From Streptomyces sp. NRRL F-6676 (GTDB lineage: Bacteria; Actinomycetota; Actinomycetes; Streptomycetales; Streptomycetaceae), in contig NZ_JOHS01000003.1 in the NCBI RefSeq assembly GCF_000725625.1, positions 62,001 through 126,000 of the forward strand: DNA of 64,000 nucleotides, given 5' to 3'. A model generated the notes under the pieces. The model did no database searches, was not told where the DNA came from, and was given only the letters and a program-made list of their open reading frames with translations. Numbering within the stretch: the stretch's first letter is position 1; each line of letters opens with the position of its first letter. Both the position numbers and the translations under genes were made by a program. Below are positions 1-7,460 of the stretch, one piece after another.

Positions 1-401
1 ACGGGGAACCCGAGGAGCGCGGCGGTCTGTTCCTCGGCGATGCCCTCGTAGAGCCGCAGGACGACGACCAGCCGCTCCTGCGGGGTGAGCCGGGCCAGCG
101 TCCCGGCCGCCCGCGGGCGGTGCCGGCCGAGCGCCCCGTACGTGTGCCACGCCGTGCGCGCGAAGCGGACGGCGAGCTGCTGCCGGGCGCGGTCGTAGGG
201 GTCCTCGCCGCGCAGCCGGTCCCAGGCGGCGTACGTGTGCGCCAGGGCGTGCGTGAGCAGCTCTCGGGCACGCGGGTTGGCGTCGGGGCTCTCGGCGGTG
301 AGCAGGGTGGCGGTGTGCAGCAGCCGGCCGGCCGCGCCGGCGACGAACACCTCGAACTCCCGGGCCCGGCGGGCACCGGGCGACGCCTCCCGTCCGCGCA
401 C
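1..401 (-). CDS. ECF/SigE-family RNA polymerase sigma factor, 3' end outside window
   Basis: The reverse strand reads from a GTG at 401 to the window edge without a stop. The visible 133 residues hold an N-terminal helical region with the pattern YAAWDRLRGEDPYDRAR and the start of region 4 (LTPQERLVVVLRLYEGIAEE, then QTAALLGFP), which is the characteristic beginning of sigma-70 region 4 in SigE-type ECF factors. It would direct core RNA polymerase to a specific promoter set. GGAGG lies 4 nt before the GTG; an in-frame TGA upstream (477-479) limits the start. The recognition helix of region 4 lies outside the window, so its target promoters cannot be judged. Confidence 0.75.
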   Translation of the reverse strand, partial: MRGREASPGARRAREFEVFVAGAAGRLLHTATLLTAESPDANPRARELLTHALAHTYAAWDRLRGEDPYDRARQQLAVRFARTAWHTYGALGRHRPRAAGTLARLTPQERLVVVLRLYEGIAEEQTAALLGFP

Positions 402-609
402 CGCGCCTCCCGTCCGACCGCCCCAGAGCGCTCCCGGATGACGGGCCCCGGCCGCGCGTGCGACCGGCTCCCGTCCTCATATGAGGCCAGAGGGCCCCTC
501 GCGGTCAAGAGTGCGTCGGGCACCGGCACGCACGGCCGGGCCCGCGGGGGACGAAACGGTGGGGCGGCGTCCTCGGGAGGGCGCCGGCCGAAACGGCGGG
601 GCCGTGCCC
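402..609. other. Intergenic, no gene seen
   Basis: About 200 bases between the sigma-factor start and the end of the MarR gene. It contains short GC-rich direct repeats (a CGCCTCCCGTCCG unit twice near 385-420) but no convincing ORF, hairpin terminator or promoter. Confidence 0.4.
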
Positions 610-1128
610 TCAGGACGCCGGCGGCTGTTCCGTCGCGCCGCCCTGCGATGCCTGCCGCGCCGACAGGGCGCCGTTGAAGCGGGTGAGGAGCGCGGTGAAC
701 GTGTCCCGCTCCTCGGGGGCCCAGTCGTGCGTCAGTTCGGCCATCAACTGGCGCCGCGACGCGCGGACCTCGCCGAGCCTGGCCTGCCCGCGCGGGGACA
801 GCTGGAGCACCACCGCGCGGCCGTCCTCCGGGTGCGAGGTCCGCTTGACCAGCCCCGTGTCCACCAGCGGGGCCACCTGACGGGTGACGGTGGAGGAGTC
901 GATCCCCATGCTCGCGGCAAGCGCCTTGACGCCCATGGGGCCCTCGCTGTCGAGCCGGTTGAGTAGCAGGTACGCGGCCCGGTCCATGGAGTTGCGCACC
1001 TGCCCCACCCCGCCGAGCCGGGTCTGTTCGGCACGGCGCGCGAACACCGCGACCTCGTGTTGCAGCGTGTCCAGGAGACCGGTGTCACCGACGGTCGTCA
1101 TGTCCATCGACATTTCTGGTGTGGGCAT
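610..1128 (-). CDS. MarR family transcriptional regulator
   Basis: The 172-residue protein has the size and helix pattern of MarR winged-helix repressors. The DNA-binding core reads VKALAASMGIDSSTVTRQV (residues about 68-86), followed by the wing with HPEDGRAVVLQLSPRG, a strong MarR signature. It binds palindromic DNA as a dimer and usually releases it on binding a small phenolic or oxidant ligand. The ATG at 1128 is chosen because the promoter boxes at 1144-1172 put transcription just 5'. It is divergent from threonine ammonia-lyase, and no efflux pump is adjacent, so its target is not evident from context. The residues give no clue to the ligand. Confidence 0.88.
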   Translation of the reverse strand: MPTPEMSMDMTTVGDTGLLDTLQHEVAVFARRAEQTRLGGVGQVRNSMDRAAYLLLNRLDSEGPMGVKALAASMGIDSSTVTRQVAPLVDTGLVKRTSHPEDGRAVVLQLSPRGQARLGEVRASRRQLMAELTHDWAPEERDTFTALLTRFNGALSARQASQGGATEQPPAS

Positions 1129-1143
1129 GGCGGGGGCTCACTT

Positions 1144-1172
1144 CATACAGGGGCGGCTGTGTTGGTCGACAA
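1144..1172 (-). promoter_or_regulatory. Candidate promoter of the marR-type gene
   Basis: On the minus strand a TTGTCG -35 (1172-1167) and TGTATG -10 (1149-1144) are separated by 17 bp. The predicted transcript start falls about 8-10 nt before the ATG at 1128, giving a very short leader. A GTCGAC palindrome overlaps the -35 box and could be an operator. Confidence 0.5.
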
Positions 1173-1273
1173 GGGTACGCGGCCGGGGCGCGAGCCGTAC
1201 CGGCGCTGCGCGATCCGGTCTCGGCCCGTGGTCGCGCCCGGTGCGGCGGGCCCCGGACTGCGAGACTTGGGGC

Positions 1274-2503
1274 ATGAGGTACAGCACGGCCCGAGCCCTG
1301 CCCACGGTGACGCTGGACGACGTGCGCGGCGCGCAGAAGATGCTCTCCGGCATCGCGCGCGTGACCGCGCTGGAGGGCAGCCGGTACCTGTCCCGGCTGG
1401 TCGGCGCGCCGGTGCGGCTGAAATGCGAGAACCTGCAACGCACGGGCTCGTTCAAGCTGCGCGGCGCCTATGTGCGCATCGCCGGGCTGCTGCCCGAGGA
1501 GCGGGCCGCCGGGGTCGTCGCGGCGAGCGCCGGGAACCACGCGCAGGGGGTGGCGCTGGCCTCCTCGCTGCTCGGCGTGCACTCGACGGTGTTCATGCCG
1601 AAGGGCGCCCCGCTGCCGAAGATCAGCGCGACCCGGGAGTACGGCGCCGAGGTCCGCCTGGAGGGCCAGGTGGTGGACGAGACGCTGGCCGCCGCCCAGG
1701 AGTACGCCGAGCGGACCGGCGCGGTGCTCATCCACCCGTTCGACCACCCCGACGTCTGCGCGGGTCAGGGCACGCTCGGCCTGGAGATCCTGGAGCAGTG
1801 CCCCGAGGTGCGGACGATCGTCGTCGGGGTCGGCGGGGGCGGCCTCGCGGCCGGGATCGCGGTCGCGGTGAAGGCACTGCGGCCGGACGTGCGGGTGGTG
1901 GGCGTGCAGGCGGAGGGCGCGGCGGCGTACCCGGTGTCGCTGGCGGCGGGGCGCCCGGTGCCGGTGGCCAACCCGGTGACGATGGCCGACGGGATCAAGG
2001 TGGGGCGGCCCGGTGAGGTGCCGTTCCGGATCATTGAGGATCTGGTCGACGAGGTCCGCACGGTCTCCGAGGACGATCTGGCCAAGGCGCTGCTGCTCTG
2101 TCTGGAGCGGGCGAAGCTGGTCGTGGAGCCGGCCGGGGCCAGCCCGGTCGCGGCGCTGCTCGCGGAGCCGGGCTCCTTCGAGGGGCCGGTGGTGGCCGTG
2201 CTGTCGGGCGGGAACGTCGACCCGCTGCTGATGCAGCGCGTGCTGCGGCACGGCATGGTCGCGGGCGGCCGCTATCTCCAGGTGCGGGTACGGCTGACCG
2301 ACCGGCCGGGCGCGCTGGCCACGCTTTTGGGGGTGTTGTCAGTGGCGGATGCCAATGTTCTCGATGTGAGCCATGTGCGGACCGATCCCCGGCTCGGGCT
2401 CACGGAGGCGGAGGTGGAGCTGCACCTTGAGACCAAGGGACCGGAGCACTGCGCGGAGGTGCAGTCCGCGCTGCGCGAGGCGGGGTACACGGTCGTGGAC
2501 TGA
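1274..2503 (+). CDS. ilvA: Threonine ammonia-lyase (threonine dehydratase)
   Basis: Pyridoxal-phosphate enzyme converting L-threonine to 2-oxobutyrate and ammonia, the entry to isoleucine synthesis or to threonine catabolism. The 409-residue product has the PLP-lysine motif GSFKLRGAY (Lys61), the ASAGNHAQGVA substrate/cofactor loop, and the glycine-rich phosphate loop VGVGGGGLAAG. The C-terminal ~70 residues (RLTDRPGALATLLGVL) form a single ACT-like domain, so it is the short form with one regulatory domain, not the 500-residue E. coli IlvA type. The reading frame is open from 884, but family similarity begins at the ATG at 1274; the upstream part reads through the divergent marR promoter. 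No strong Shine-Dalgarno sequence is visible. Confidence 0.93.
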   Translation: MRYSTARALPTVTLDDVRGAQKMLSGIARVTALEGSRYLSRLVGAPVRLKCENLQRTGSFKLRGAYVRIAGLLPEERAAGVVAASAGNHAQGVALASSLLGVHSTVFMPKGAPLPKISATREYGAEVRLEGQVVDETLAAAQEYAERTGAVLIHPFDHPDVCAGQGTLGLEILEQCPEVRTIVVGVGGGGLAAGIAVAVKALRPDVRVVGVQAEGAAAYPVSLAAGRPVPVANPVTMADGIKVGRPGEVPFRIIEDLVDEVRTVSEDDLAKALLLCLERAKLVVEPAGASPVAALLAEPGSFEGPVVAVLSGGNVDPLLMQRVLRHGMVAGGRYLQVRVRLTDRPGALATLLGVLSVADANVLDVSHVRTDPRLGLTEAEVELHLETKGPEHCAEVQSALREAGYTVVD

Positions 2504-2598
2504 GGGGCCTGGGCCGAGCGCGGCCGAGTCCGCCGACGGCCGGCCGGACGGCATCGGCGCAGGCGGGAGGGGCGTCCAAGCGGAATACCGGATACCCG

Positions 2599-2627
2599 TT
2601 GTGAGACGCGATACATCGCGTTACTGT
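2599..2627 (+). promoter_or_regulatory. Promoter with internal palindromic operator, drrAB-type operon
   Basis: TTGTGA (-35, 2599-2604) and TACTGT (-10, 2622-2627) are spaced by exactly 17 bp, and that spacer is filled by a perfect palindrome ACGCGAT-AC-ATCGCGT (2606-2621). A repressor dimer there would block RNA polymerase binding. Such operator placement is typical of TetR- and PadR-type repressors of drug exporters; no repressor gene is adjacent. The rest of the 2504-2793 gap holds no gene. Confidence 0.7.
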
Positions 2628-2793
2628 GTGTGTCGTGGAGGTGACCGCCGCCCCGCTCCGCCCCCACCCTCGCCCCCGCGCGAAAAGCATTACCGCTCGC
2701 GGCCGCCGTCCGGCAAAGTGAGCGCAAAGCGCCCTCAATGGCCGGGCAATACGGCAATGCCAAGTGAAATCCCCGACGACGTGGAGAACTCAT

Positions 2794-3828
2794 ATGCCAG
2801 GCGCCATCTATGCCGAGGGGCTGGTCAAGACCTTCGGTGACGTAAGAGCTCTGGACGGCGTCGACCTCGATGTCCCGGAAGGCACCGTCCTGGGTCTGCT
2901 CGGGCCGAACGGCGCGGGCAAGACCACCGCGGTCCGCTGTCTGACGACCCTGCTGCGCCCCGACAGCGGCAAGGCGGTCGTCGCGGGCATCGACGTGGTC
3001 AGGAACCCCGACGCGGTCCGCCGCTCGGTCGGCCTGTCCGGTCAGTTCGCCGCGGTCGACGAGTATCTGACCGGCCGGGAGAACCTCCAGATGGTCGGCC
3101 AGCTCTACCAGATGAAGGCCAAGGCGGCCAAGGCGCGGGCCGGGGAGCTGCTGGAGCAGTTCCATCTCGCCGAGGCCGGCGACCGCCCCGCGAAGACGTA
3201 CTCGGGCGGCATGCGCCGCCGGCTCGACCTCGCCGCCGCGCTGGTCGTCTCGCCGCCCGTGATGTTCATGGACGAGCCCACCACGGGGCTCGACCCGCGC
3301 AACCGCCAGCAGCTGTGGGAGGTCATCAAACAGCTCGTCTCCGGCGGGACGACGCTGCTGCTGACCACCCAGTATCTGGAGGAGGCCGACCACCTCGCCC
3401 ACGACATCGCGGTCGTCGACCACGGCCGGGTCATCGCCCGCGGCACCTCCGACCAGCTCAAGGCCCGCACCGGCGGCGAACGCGTCGAGGTCGTCGTGCA
3501 CGAACGCGACCACCTGACCACCGCCTCCCAGGTGCTGCACGGCTTCGGCAAGGGCGAGGTCACCACCGACGAGCACATCCGCAGACTCACCGTCCCGGTC
3601 ACGGGCGGCGCCAAGCTGCTCGCCGAGGTCATCCGCGAGCTGGACGCCCGCGGCATCGAGATCGACGACATCGGACTGCGCCGGCCCACCCTGGACGACG
3701 TCTTCCTCTCCCTGACCGGCCACGTGGCCGAGGAGGAGGCGGGCGAGGAGGCCGGCGACGCCGGCGGCCAGGGCGGCGCCGACAGCGCCCGTTCCCGCAG
3801 CACCCGCAGGAAGGAAGCCGCCAAGTGA
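2794..3828 (+). CDS. DrrA-type ABC transporter ATP-binding protein
   Basis: ATPase subunit of a two-component drug exporter of the daunorubicin-resistance (DrrA) family; it energises the membrane subunit encoded next. Walker A is GPNGAGKTT, the ABC signature YSGGMRRRLDLA, Walker B VMFMDEPTTGLDP and the H-loop equivalent TTQYLEEAD (Gln in place of His, usual for this family). The C-terminal ~110 residues match the DrrA-type regulatory extension. An in-frame GTG exists at 2764, but the ATG at 2794 has GGAG at the right distance. The stop overlaps the next start (GTGA), showing translational coupling. A charged Glu/Gly-rich tail follows residue 310. Confidence 0.92.
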   Translation: MPGAIYAEGLVKTFGDVRALDGVDLDVPEGTVLGLLGPNGAGKTTAVRCLTTLLRPDSGKAVVAGIDVVRNPDAVRRSVGLSGQFAAVDEYLTGRENLQMVGQLYQMKAKAAKARAGELLEQFHLAEAGDRPAKTYSGGMRRRLDLAAALVVSPPVMFMDEPTTGLDPRNRQQLWEVIKQLVSGGTTLLLTTQYLEEADHLAHDIAVVDHGRVIARGTSDQLKARTGGERVEVVVHERDHLTTASQVLHGFGKGEVTTDEHIRRLTVPVTGGAKLLAEVIRELDARGIEIDDIGLRRPTLDDVFLSLTGHVAEEEAGEEAGDAGGQGGADSARSRSTRRKEAAK

Positions 3829-4685
3829 GCGCCGCCACCGAGACCGCGGGGACCGGAGCCCCCCTGAGAACCGGCAGCGCGATCGGCCAGTCCGTCCGGG
3901 ACTCGCTGGTCGTCGCCCGGAGAAACCTGATCCGCATGGCCCGGATCCCCGAGATGCTGATCTTCGGGCTGATCCAGCCGATCATGTTCGTGGTGCTGTT
4001 CACCTATGTGTTCGGCGGCTCGATCCAGGTCGGCTCGTCCACCTCCACCCAGTCCTACCGCGAGTTCCTGATGGCGGGGATCTTCGCCCAGACGGTGACG
4101 TTCGCGACCGCGGGCGCCGGCGCGGGCATCGCCGACGACATGCACAAGGGACTCATCGACCGCTTCCGCTCACTGCCCATGGCGCGCGGCGCGGTGCTGA
4201 CCGGCCGCACCCTCGCCGATCTGGTGCAGTCGGCGCTCACCCTGATAGTGCTCGCGATCGTCGCCGTCCTGGTCGGCTGGCGCACGCACGAGAACCTCGG
4301 CAAGGTGCTCGCCGGGTTCGCCCTGCTGCTCCTGCTGGGCTACGCGTTCTCCTGGATCGGCGCGCTCATCGGCCTGTCCGTGCGCACCCCCGAGGCGGCG
4401 ACGTCCGGCGGGCTCATCTGGCTCTTCCCGCTGACGTTCATCTCGAACGCCTTCGTGGACGCCAACCAGATGCCGGCCTTCCTGCGGCACATCGCGGAGT
4501 GGAACCCGTTCAGCGCCAATGTGCAGGCCTGCCGCGAGCTGTTCGGCAATCTGCCGCCGGGCTTCCAGGCGTCCGACGCCTGGCCGATGCAGCACCCGGT
4601 GTGGGCGTCGCTGATCTGGTCCGTCGTCATCATCGTCGTCTTCCGCACCCTGGCGGTCCGCAAGTACCGCTCGGCGACGGCCTGA
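3825..4685 (+). CDS. DrrB-type ABC transporter permease
   Basis: Membrane subunit partner of the preceding ATPase, 286 residues with about six hydrophobic segments (near residues 45-65, 85-105, 130-155, 165-185, 200-220, 255-275), as in the ABC-2 family. The stretch IADDMHKGLIDRFRSLPMAR is the hallmark of DrrB/ABC-2 permeases. The GTG start overlaps the drrA-type stop. The pair likely exports a hydrophobic antibiotic or lipid-like compound; the substrate cannot be read from sequence, and no biosynthetic cluster lies next to it. Confidence 0.92.
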   Translation: MSAATETAGTGAPLRTGSAIGQSVRDSLVVARRNLIRMARIPEMLIFGLIQPIMFVVLFTYVFGGSIQVGSSTSTQSYREFLMAGIFAQTVTFATAGAGAGIADDMHKGLIDRFRSLPMARGAVLTGRTLADLVQSALTLIVLAIVAVLVGWRTHENLGKVLAGFALLLLLGYAFSWIGALIGLSVRTPEAATSGGLIWLFPLTFISNAFVDANQMPAFLRHIAEWNPFSANVQACRELFGNLPPGFQASDAWPMQHPVWASLIWSVVIIVVFRTLAVRKYRSATA

Positions 4686-4703
4686 GACGTCCGGACGCAC
4701 ACA

Positions 4704-4743
4704 GGACCGCCCCCGGCGCCGCGTGGGCGCCGGGGGCGGGTCC
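4704..4743 (+). terminator. Strong hairpin terminator after the DrrAB-type operon
   Basis: A GC-rich inverted repeat (arms 4704-4720 and 4726-4743, one bulged base, 5-nt loop) begins 18 bp past the permease stop. No U-tract, as usual for Streptomyces. It may also serve greA, which converges from the other side. Confidence 0.75.
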
Positions 4744-4791
4744 GGAAGGGAGATGCGGGCCGGGCCCCGGCAAGGGCCGGCCGCAGGGGGC

Positions 4792-5292
4792 TCAGCCCTG
4801 GTACGGCTCGGCCTTGAGGATCTTCACGGAGGCCTTCTTGCCGTTCGGCAGTTCGTACTCCGCGTCCTCGCCGACCTTGTGGCCGATCACACCGGAGCCC
4901 AGCGGGGACTGGGGGGAGTAGGTCTCGATGTCGGCACTGGCGTACTCGCGGGAGGCGAGCAGGAAGGACAGGGTGTCGTCCTCGTCGCCGTCGAAGGCGA
5001 TGGTCACGACCATGCCGGGGCCGACGGCGCCGTCCGCGGAGGCCTGGGCCTCGCCGACCTGGGCATGCTCCAGGAGCTGGGTCAGCTGGCGCACCCGGAG
5101 CTCCTGCTTGCCCTGCTCCTCCTTGGCCGCGTGGTACCCGCCGTTCTCCCGCAGGTCCCCCTCCTCGCGCGCGGCCGCGATCTTCGCGGCGATCTCGGTG
5201 CGCGCAGGACCAGTAAGGTACTCAAGCTCGTCCTTGAGCTTGTTGTACGCCTCCTGGGTCAGCCAGGTGACGTTCTCGCTGGTCTCGGTCAC
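4792..5292 (-). CDS. greA: Transcription elongation factor GreA
   Basis: GreA enters the secondary channel of RNA polymerase and stimulates cleavage of backtracked RNA. The 166-residue protein has the N-terminal coiled coil with the acidic tip pattern AREEGDLRENGGYHAAKEEQG (the DL..N.. catalytic tip near residues 42-58) and the C-terminal FKBP-like domain ending PLGSGVIGHKVGEDAEYELP. The open frame extends upstream to 5382, but GTG at 5292 is preceded by GAGGAG and gives the usual length. It stands alone, convergent with the ABC operon. Confidence 0.95.
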   Translation of the reverse strand: MTETSENVTWLTQEAYNKLKDELEYLTGPARTEIAAKIAAAREEGDLRENGGYHAAKEEQGKQELRVRQLTQLLEHAQVGEAQASADGAVGPGMVVTIAFDGDEDDTLSFLLASREYASADIETYSPQSPLGSGVIGHKVGEDAEYELPNGKKASVKILKAEPYQG

Positions 5293-5497
5293 AGGTGCTC
5301 CTCGTCGGTACTGGGAATACAAAGCATCGCCCTCCCCAGAAGAATGTTCCCTCTCTGGAGGGCGAAACCACGAGCCTAACAATTCCCCGGCCGAAGGGGG
5401 AGGACATAAGGCGCGAGAATGTCGTCGCGCCAGGTCAGCGCCCGGGAAAGGGGAGCGGGTCGGCCGCTTCGGGGCGGCGCGGGCGGACGGGGAGCGG

Positions 5498-5899
5498 TCA
5501 GCCGGCGTGGCAGCCGAGGAGTTCCGCGGTGGATCCCTTGGCCGTCGTCCGGAGTGTGACGACGCGGTCGATCCGGGTCTCGTTCCCGTCGAAGCGGAAG
5601 TCGGCGCGGCCGACCTCCGTGCCGTCGGCGGACTGGGAGCGCAGCGTGCAGTAGCCGTTCGCGTCCGCGTCCTTGCGCACCTCCAGATGCGCCTGCACCT
5701 TCTCGTCCGAGACGGCCTGGAAGGTGATCACCTGGCCGCTGATCTCGTTCTGCCCGACGTAGTGGTAGCCGAGCCAGCCGACCAGGGCGAGCAGGGCCAC
5801 GCCCAGCACGATTCCGGTGATCTTGAGCTTGTGGTCGGCGCGTTCGTCCGCGGGGCGGCCGTAACGGCCCTCGGGGAGTCGCGTGCTCGCCGTACTCAT
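5498..5899 (-). CDS. DUF4307 domain membrane protein
   Basis: 133-residue protein with one transmembrane helix (ITGIVLGVALLALVGWLGYHYV, about residues 28-48) after a short basic cytoplasmic tail, then an extracytoplasmic ~80-residue beta-rich domain containing two Cys (NGYCTLRSQ and LLGCHAG) that could form a disulfide. This matches the actinobacterial DUF4307 family, whose function is unknown; in Streptomyces it sits beside mca, as here. The ATG at 5899 is preceded by AGAGGAC; an upstream in-frame ATG (5935) lacks a Shine-Dalgarno sequence. Confidence 0.85.
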   Translation of the reverse strand: MSTASTRLPEGRYGRPADERADHKLKITGIVLGVALLALVGWLGYHYVGQNEISGQVITFQAVSDEKVQAHLEVRKDADANGYCTLRSQSADGTEVGRADFRFDGNETRIDRVVTLRTTAKGSTAELLGCHAG

Positions 5900-5986
5900 G
5901 ATCGTCCTCTCGGCCGTGCCGGGGGCCAAGGTCACGGAACACGCTTCCCGCCGGGCCCGGAATTATTCGCCCCCCGATTCGGTCAC

Positions 5987-5992
5987 TATAGA
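5987..5992 (+). promoter_or_regulatory. mca: Candidate -10 box for mca
   Basis: TATAGA at 5987-5992 in the divergent DUF4307/mca gap, with only a weak TATTCG 17 bp upstream. It would give a leader of about 100 nt to the TTG start of mca. Confidence 0.3.
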
Positions 5993-6097
5993 AGCCTTCG
6001 CCCGCAAGCCTGCCGCCGCCCCGGGGGGACGGCCTCCGGGGACGAGAGAACGGACTGCGCTCGCGCACACCGGGCGCCGACTTACGAGGATTGAGTC

Positions 6098-6970
6098 TTG
6101 ACTGACCAGCTGCGACTGATGGCCGTGCACGCCCACCCCGACGACGAGTCGAGCAAGGGTGCGGCGACCATGGCGAAGTACGTGTCCGAGGGGGTGGACG
6201 TGCTGGTCGTGACCTGCACGGGCGGCGAGCGCGGCTCCATCCTCAACCCCAAGCTCCAGGGGGACGCGTACATCGAGGAGCACATCCACGAGGTGCGCAA
6301 GAAGGAGATGGACGAGGCCCGCGAGATCCTCGGCATCAAGCAGGAGTGGCTCGGCTTCGTCGACTCCGGGCTGCCCGAGGGCGACCCGCTGCCGCCGCTG
6401 CCCGAGGGCTGCTTCGCCCTGGAGGACGTCGACAAGGCGGCCGGCGAGCTGGTGCGGCAGATCCGGTCGTTCCGCCCGCAGGTCATCACGACGTACGACG
6501 AGAACGGGGGCTATCCGCACCCCGACCACATCATGACCCACAAGATCACGATGGTGGCGTTCGAGGGCGCGGCGGACACCGAGAAGTACCCCGAGGCCGA
6601 GTACGGCCCGGCGTACCAGCCGGTGAAGCTCTACTACAACCAGGGCTTCAACCGGCAGCGCACCGAGGCGCTGCACCAGGCCATGCTCGACCGCGGCATG
6701 GAGTCGCCGTACGGGGACTGGCTGAAGCGGTGGGCGGAGAACGCGCGCCCGGAGCGGACGCTGACCACGCATGTGCCGTGCGCGGACTTCTTCGAGATCC
6801 GGGACAAGGCGCTGATCGCGCACGCGACGCAGATCGATCCGGACGGCGGGTGGTTCCGGGTGCCGATGGACCTCCAGAAGGAGGTCTGGCCGACGGAGGA
6901 GTACGAGCTGGCGAAGTCGCTCGTGGACACGTCGTTGCCGGAGGACGACCTGTTCGCGGGCGTGCGGTAG
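6098..6970 (+). CDS. mca: Mycothiol S-conjugate amidase
   Basis: Zinc hydrolase that cleaves mycothiol S-conjugates of toxins and antibiotics, releasing a mercapturic acid for export and recycling GlcN-Ins. The 290-residue product carries the LmbE-family motif AHPDDE (residues 12-17; His13 and Asp16 as zinc ligands, Asp15 as general base) and the second motif YPHPDHI (His144 as third ligand). Length and the KQEWLGFVDSGLPEGDPLPP segment favour Mca over MshB. The start is TTG with ACGAGGA about 7 nt upstream. Mycothiol metabolism confirms an actinomycete. Confidence 0.93.
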   Translation: MTDQLRLMAVHAHPDDESSKGAATMAKYVSEGVDVLVVTCTGGERGSILNPKLQGDAYIEEHIHEVRKKEMDEAREILGIKQEWLGFVDSGLPEGDPLPPLPEGCFALEDVDKAAGELVRQIRSFRPQVITTYDENGGYPHPDHIMTHKITMVAFEGAADTEKYPEAEYGPAYQPVKLYYNQGFNRQRTEALHQAMLDRGMESPYGDWLKRWAENARPERTLTTHVPCADFFEIRDKALIAHATQIDPDGGWFRVPMDLQKEVWPTEEYELAKSLVDTSLPEDDLFAGVR

Positions 6971-7082
6971 CCCTCCGGGGGTTCCGTGGGGCGGGGGCGG
7001 CCGCCCCTCCCCGGCGGCCGTGCGGGACGGGGGCGGTGGCCCTGCGGGACGGGTGCGGGGGCGGTTGGGGGACAATGGGGGC

Positions 7083-7322
7083 ATGAGCGCAAGCGTGAGC
7101 CTGGCAGTGACGCATCTCGTGCCCCTCGCGGAGGTGGACGAGAACAAGGTCACCCCCGGTGTCCTCGGCTTCATCGTCTTCGCGGTGATGGCTCTGGCGG
7201 TGTGGGGGCTGATGAAGTCCATGAGCAAGCAGATGCGGAAGGTGGACTTCGAGGAGTCCCCGGCCGACGGCAAGTCCTCGGCGGAGGGGACGTCCGGAGG
7301 GGCCTCGCCGGCGAAAGGGTGA
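7083..7322 (+). CDS. Small conserved single-pass membrane protein
   Basis: 79 residues: a short N-terminal segment, one transmembrane helix (GVLGFIVFAVMALAVWGLM, residues about 27-45), a basic segment (KSMSKQMRK) and a Ser/Gly-rich acidic tail. The topology rule puts the C-terminus in the cytoplasm. I recognise it as the kind of small protein usually found downstream of mca in Streptomyces, but no function is known to me. It lies 112 bp after mca and may be cotranscribed. GGGGG precedes the ATG. Confidence 0.7.
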   Translation: MSASVSLAVTHLVPLAEVDENKVTPGVLGFIVFAVMALAVWGLMKSMSKQMRKVDFEESPADGKSSAEGTSGGASPAKG

Positions 7323-7339
7323 CGTCCGGGGGCGCGGCC

Positions 7340-7451
7340 GGGCGGGTGGCTGCTCGCGCCCGTGCGGCGGTAGCCGCAGAGTGATACAGCCCCGCCACTG
7401 GGCGGGTGGCTGCTCGCGCCGGCGCGGCGGTAGCCGCAGCGTGATGCAGCC
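7340..7451. repeat. Tandem duplication, period 60 bp
   Basis: Positions 7340-7391 recur at 7400-7451 with only four substitutions and an exact 60-bp offset. Each copy contains a small hairpin GCGGC-GGTA-GCCGC. The unit resembles a GC-rich element I associate with Streptomyces intergenic spaces. It lies between the convergent small membrane protein and STAND genes and may act as a terminator. Confidence 0.7.
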
Positions 7452-7460
7452 GCGCGCCCC

